Assembly: GCA_964464755.1 (NCBI GenBank)
Contig: CAYXGZ010000023.1
Span: 1-51,757, forward strand
Direction: 5' to 3'
Source: CAYXGZ01 sp964464755
GTDB taxonomy: Bacteria > Planctomycetota > MHYJ01 > JACPRB01
DNA length: 51,757 bases
Shown: piece by piece, positions 49,213 through 51,757 of the stretch
Layout: the number at the start of each line of letters is the position of its first letter
Numbering within the stretch: the stretch's first letter is position 1
Notes under the pieces: model-generated
Told to the model about the DNA's origin: nothing
What the model saw: only the letters and a program-made list of their open reading frames with translations
Databases searched by the model: none
Position numbers and translations under genes: made by a program

Positions 49213-49845
49213 GTGGAGACGTCCGGGTGGCGCTCGTGGACCGCGCTCGGCCTCCTCGCGGCGACCGTCGCCCTCCTCTACCTCAACTACCTCGAGAAGG
49301 ACCACTACCCCGGCGCGCTCGACGCGCCGCCGGGCGCCGTCAACGCGGAGCGCCCGGCCTGGCTGCCGCCGCTGCTGGCCCATCCCTGCACGCTGCGCGC
49401 GATCTGCCCCCACGCCCTGGAGCTCTCGGGGAACCGGCTCCTCGTCACCGTGACCGACCGCGACGGCTGGTACCGGCTCTGGAACGCGGGGAGCGAGACC
49501 TACCTCTACGACGACCCCTCGCAGCTCCGCGGCGCCCTCGAGAACCCGACGGCCTCCGCCGACGGGACCTGGACGATCCGGGGACGCTACGCCCCGGCCG
49601 CGGTCGCGGACCTCGCGCACCGCTGCCGGCCCGCGCCCGGCGAGTTCGAGCTGCGCTACCGCCTCCGCCTCGGGCGCTATCCCGCCGGGGAGCTCCGCCT
49701 CGCCCGCGACCCGAGCGGCCTGCTCGTCGTCCCCCGCGAACTCCCCTGGGCCTCCTTCGAGGGCGTCGACTTCTGGTGGGAGCTGGAGAACCCCTCCGAC
49801 TTCGCGGGCGCCCGGAAATCCCCCTGCCCCTGCGGCGGGTTATGA
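49213..49845 (+). CDS. Hypothetical membrane-anchored protein, last gene of the ESCRT-like run
   Basis: 210 residues from a GTG abutting the ATPase stop. An N-terminal hydrophobic helix (WTALGLLAATVALLYLNYL) anchors a soluble part with repeated Trp/Arg/Gly segments (VTVTDRDGWYRLWNAGSETYLYDD, TWTIRGRYAPAAVADLAHRC). Family not recognised. There is no gap to the ATPase, so it is very likely translated from the same message. Its stop overlaps the -10 box of the next gene, which suggests that the operon ends here. Confidence 0.62.
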   Translation: METSGWRSWTALGLLAATVALLYLNYLEKDHYPGALDAPPGAVNAERPAWLPPLLAHPCTLRAICPHALELSGNRLLVTVTDRDGWYRLWNAGSETYLYDDPSQLRGALENPTASADGTWTIRGRYAPAAVADLAHRCRPAPGEFELRYRLRLGRYPAGELRLARDPSGLLVVPRELPWASFEGVDFWWELENPSDFAGARKSPCPCGGL

Positions 49846-49846
49846 T
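49841..49846 (+). promoter_or_regulatory. -10-like box (TATGAT) before the TPR gene
   Basis: TATGAT ends seven bases before the ATG at 49854, so the transcript is predicted to start at the start codon. The ATG inside the box at 49842 is therefore not the start. Confidence 0.45.
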
Positions 49847-49853
49847 CGTGCCG

Positions 49854-50930
49854 ATGCTCCACGTCGCCGCGCTGCTCGTCGCGCTCCAGGCCCCGCCCGC
49901 CGAGCGCCTCCCCGAGACCTACGCGCACCCGTTCTACGGCTACAAGATCCGCATGCCCCGGGGCTGGACCCGAGTCCCCAACCACGGCAAGGCGGACTGC
50001 AGCTTCCAGGGCCCCAAGGCCGAGGGCTACGTCCCCCGCGTCGACATGTACGTGAAGGTCCGCGACGCCGAGGTCGAGGGCGCCGCGCGCTCGCTCAAGG
50101 ACACCTTCCTCAAGCAGTACCCGGACTGCGTGGTCGAGGCCGACGACGTCTCAAAGGTCCGCGGCCGCGACGCCCACCACTTCCGCCTGAAGTTCACGGA
50201 CGGCGGGATCCCGATGCTCGCCCTCTGGACGCTCGTCGGGATGCCGGGACGGGTGACGATGCTCGGCTGGGCCTGCCCCGCCGCGGGCGGCGCCCGCTAC
50301 GCGGCCCCGATCGAGGCGATGATGCGCTCGCTGCGCCTCTACGACCTGCCCGTGCTCGACGCGCCGCAGCGGGAGGCCGCGACGAAGGCCTACCAGGCCG
50401 GCGAGAAGGCCTACCTCGCGGCGGACTACAAGGAGGCCGCGGCCCGGTTCCGCGAGGCGGCCGCCCTGCTGGCCCGCTACCCCGAGGTCCACGCGACCCT
50501 CGGCATCGCGCTCCTCCGCCAGAAGGACTTCGCGGGCGCCGAGGCCGCGTTCCGCAAGGCGATCGAGATCGACCCCGAGGACGGCGACCACTACTACAAC
50601 TTCGGGTCCACCCTGCTGCAGCAGTCCAAGGACAAGGAGGCCGCCGCCGCCCTCGAGAAGGCCGTGAAGTTCGAGCCCGGCTTCGAGCCCGCCTGGACCA
50701 ACCTCGGCGTCGCGAGGATGGGCGCGGGCGACCTCCCCGGCGCGGTGACGGCCCTCAAGCTGGCGGTCCAGGCCGATCCCGAGAGCGCCGCGGCCCGGTT
50801 CAACCTCGGCAACGCGTACGAGCGCTCCGGCAGCCGGGAACTCGCCGTCGCCCAGTGGAAGGAGTGCCTCAAGCTCGACCCGAAGCACGGGCCGGCGCAG
50901 GAGGCCCTCGAGCGCGCCGGGGCCCGCTAG
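49854..50930 (+). CDS. Exported TPR-repeat protein
   Basis: 358 residues. The N-terminus MLHVAALLVALQAPPAE is a short signal-like helix. Residues about 25-160 form an unrecognised domain (HPFYGYKIRMPRGWTRVPNHG, resembling the start of PsbP-like or DUF-type stress proteins with a later SLKDTFLKQYPDC). Residues 170-355 contain about five TPR units (AYLAADYKEAAARFREAAALLARYPEVHATLGIALLRQKDFAGAEAAFRKAIEIDPEDGDHYYNFG and onward). TPRs act as protein-binding scaffolds. It may belong to the ESCRT-like neighbourhood, but it has its own -10 box. Confidence 0.75.
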   Translation: MLHVAALLVALQAPPAERLPETYAHPFYGYKIRMPRGWTRVPNHGKADCSFQGPKAEGYVPRVDMYVKVRDAEVEGAARSLKDTFLKQYPDCVVEADDVSKVRGRDAHHFRLKFTDGGIPMLALWTLVGMPGRVTMLGWACPAAGGARYAAPIEAMMRSLRLYDLPVLDAPQREAATKAYQAGEKAYLAADYKEAAARFREAAALLARYPEVHATLGIALLRQKDFAGAEAAFRKAIEIDPEDGDHYYNFGSTLLQQSKDKEAAAALEKAVKFEPGFEPAWTNLGVARMGAGDLPGAVTALKLAVQADPESAAARFNLGNAYERSGSRELAVAQWKECLKLDPKHGPAQEALERAGAR

Positions 50931-50944
50931 CCTTTTTCCCCGGC
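50916..50944 (+). terminator. Perfect 7-bp inverted repeat at the end of the TPR gene
   Basis: GCCGGGG (50916-50922) pairs with CCCCGGC (50938-50944) around a 15-base loop that includes the TPR stop codon and five Ts. It may end the TPR transcript, although the T-run lies in the loop rather than after the stem. Confidence 0.3.
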
Positions 50945-50950
50945 CTCGGG

Positions 50951-50956
50951 TACATT
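50951..50956 (+). promoter_or_regulatory. -10-like box (TACATT) before glyS
   Basis: TACATT ends ten bases before the glycyl-tRNA synthetase ATG, again without a Shine-Dalgarno sequence, giving a predicted leader of a few bases. Confidence 0.4.
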
Positions 50957-50966
50957 CCTCGCTTCC

Positions 50967-51757
50967 ATGGTCGATCTCGACACCATCGTCTCGCTGTCCA
51001 AGCGCCGCGGCTTCATCTTCCAGTCCAGCGAGATCTACGGCGGCCTCGGCTCCGCCTGGGACTACGGCCCCCTCGGCGTCGAGCTGAAGCGCAACGTCAA
51101 GAACCTCTGGTGGCGCGAGAACATCCACCGCCGCCAGGACATGCTCGGCCTCGACGCCGCGATCACGATGCACCCGAGGGTCTGGGAGGCCAGCGGCCAC
51201 GTCGGCCATTTCGCCGACCCCTTCCAGGGCTGCCTCGACTGCGTGCGCTACTTCCGCGCCGACCACCTCGAGCGGGAGATGAAGGCCAGCAAGTGGCGCG
51301 CGGCCGTCGAGAAGCTCCTCGCGGGCCCCGCGGGCCAGAAGGACCCCGAGAAAGCCCTCCGCAACTGGGCGCAGAACGACGGGCGCAAGCTCGCCCCGAA
51401 CCACCCGGCCATCAAGGACCCCGGCCAGTTCGAGAAGCTGAAGTCCCCGCCCGCGGACTGCTGCCCCTTCTGCGGCGGCCGCCTCTCCGAGCCCAAGCCC
51501 GCCGACCTCATGCTCACGACGGTCCTCGGCCCCGTCGCCGCGACCGGCACGAAGGTCTACCTCCGCCCCGAGACCGCCCAGGGCATCTTCGTGAACTTCG
51601 ACAACGTCCTCCAGGCCATGCGCAAGAAGCTCCCGTTCGGCATCGGCCAGGTCGGCAAGAGCTTCCGCAACGAGGTCACGCCCGGCAACTTCACGTTCCG
51701 CACGCGCGAGTTCGAGCAGATGGAGATCGAGTACTTCTGCAAGCCGGGCACCGAGGA
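50967..51757 (+). CDS. glyS: Glycyl-tRNA synthetase, homodimeric type (3' truncated by window edge)
   Basis: The open frame runs from MVDLDTIVSLSKRRGFIF to the end of the window (263 codons). Motif 1 and 2 areas of class II GlyRS of the alpha2 type are present: FQSSEIYGGLGSAWDYGPLG, WEASGHVGHFADP, CPFCGGRLSEP (zinc-like), KVYLRPETAQGIFVNF, and FGIGQVGKSFRNEVTPGNFTFRTREFEQME with the motif 2 arginine. It charges tRNA-Gly in the cytoplasm. The alpha2 type, rather than the alpha2-beta2 type of many bacteria, is typical of archaea, eukaryotes and some bacteria. The rest of the gene lies beyond the window. Confidence 0.95.
   Translation, partial: MVDLDTIVSLSKRRGFIFQSSEIYGGLGSAWDYGPLGVELKRNVKNLWWRENIHRRQDMLGLDAAITMHPRVWEASGHVGHFADPFQGCLDCVRYFRADHLEREMKASKWRAAVEKLLAGPAGQKDPEKALRNWAQNDGRKLAPNHPAIKDPGQFEKLKSPPADCCPFCGGRLSEPKPADLMLTTVLGPVAATGTKVYLRPETAQGIFVNFDNVLQAMRKKLPFGIGQVGKSFRNEVTPGNFTFRTREFEQMEIEYFCKPGTE

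Noticed and set aside
1..51757. CRISPR array, transposase, integrase or phage genes
   Set aside because: No regularly spaced repeats, inverted-repeat ends or mobile-element proteins were seen on either strand.

Overview
The window is very GC-rich (third codon positions are almost all G or C) and gene-dense bacterial DNA. A type III glutamine synthetase, a transmembrane Ser/Thr kinase with a large ectodomain, an ECF sigma factor paired with a giant anti-sigma/alpha-2-macroglobulin fusion, a MYXO-CTERM-like protein and many zinc-ribbon or TPR membrane proteins fit a Planctomycetota-like or other deep-branching high-GC bacterium. This assignment is an inference; no rRNA gene or other decisive marker is present. 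Both edges cut genes: glnN at the left and a glycyl-tRNA synthetase at the right.

Layout. 1-2.9 kb: the end of glnN, a secreted CAP-domain protein, a CsgG-like lipoprotein and a degenerate receiver protein. 3.0-7.8 kb: a tightly packed minus-strand run (DUF2071, methyltransferase, membrane protein, lipoprotein, an unknown gene of lower GC, a TerB-like membrane protein, DUF817). 7.8-15.8 kb: a YgjP-like metallopeptidase, then an ECF sigma factor translationally coupled to a 2241-residue zinc-finger anti-sigma/alpha-2-macroglobulin fusion, divergent from a 1336-residue receptor-like kinase. 20 kb: tRNA-Pro and tRNA-Val. 20.3-30.1 kb: mostly unconnected single genes, including a stand-alone GreA C-terminal domain, a serine hydrolase, an FkbM methyltransferase, a DUF4424-like protein, a PLD-like protein and a HAD phosphatase. 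30.1-39.3 kb: central carbon and housekeeping genes: fba-fbp, a HEAT protein, a primary-type sigma factor, and gap-pgk-rpe-accD-glycosyltransferase. 49.9-51.8 kb: a TPR protein and glyS.

The most remarkable region is 40.5-49.8 kb, a same-strand run of twelve genes with almost no gaps that looks like a bacterial ESCRT-III/Vps4 membrane-remodelling system. It encodes four small coiled-coil proteins with ESCRT-III architecture (43204-43914, 43919-44575, 44608-45237, 46721-47323; the last closely resembles the Vps2/CHMP2 pattern). It also encodes two AAA ATPases of the Vps4/katanin type, each with an N-terminal MIT-like helical domain (45244-46461, 48058-49212), an SPFH-like protein fused to a probable beta-propeller, an unknown 279-residue protein, a membrane-anchored zinc ribbon and three further small membrane proteins. 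Three of the ESCRT-III-like proteins end in a shared motif (hydrophobic-x-x-G-L-K/R-E) resembling a MIT-interacting motif. The run has a good promoter with a palindrome exactly between its -35 and -10 boxes.

A second recurring signal is that many genes have a TANNNT -10 box only 5-10 bases before the start codon and no Shine-Dalgarno sequence. This suggests frequent leaderless or nearly leaderless transcripts, whereas operon-internal genes carry good Shine-Dalgarno sequences.
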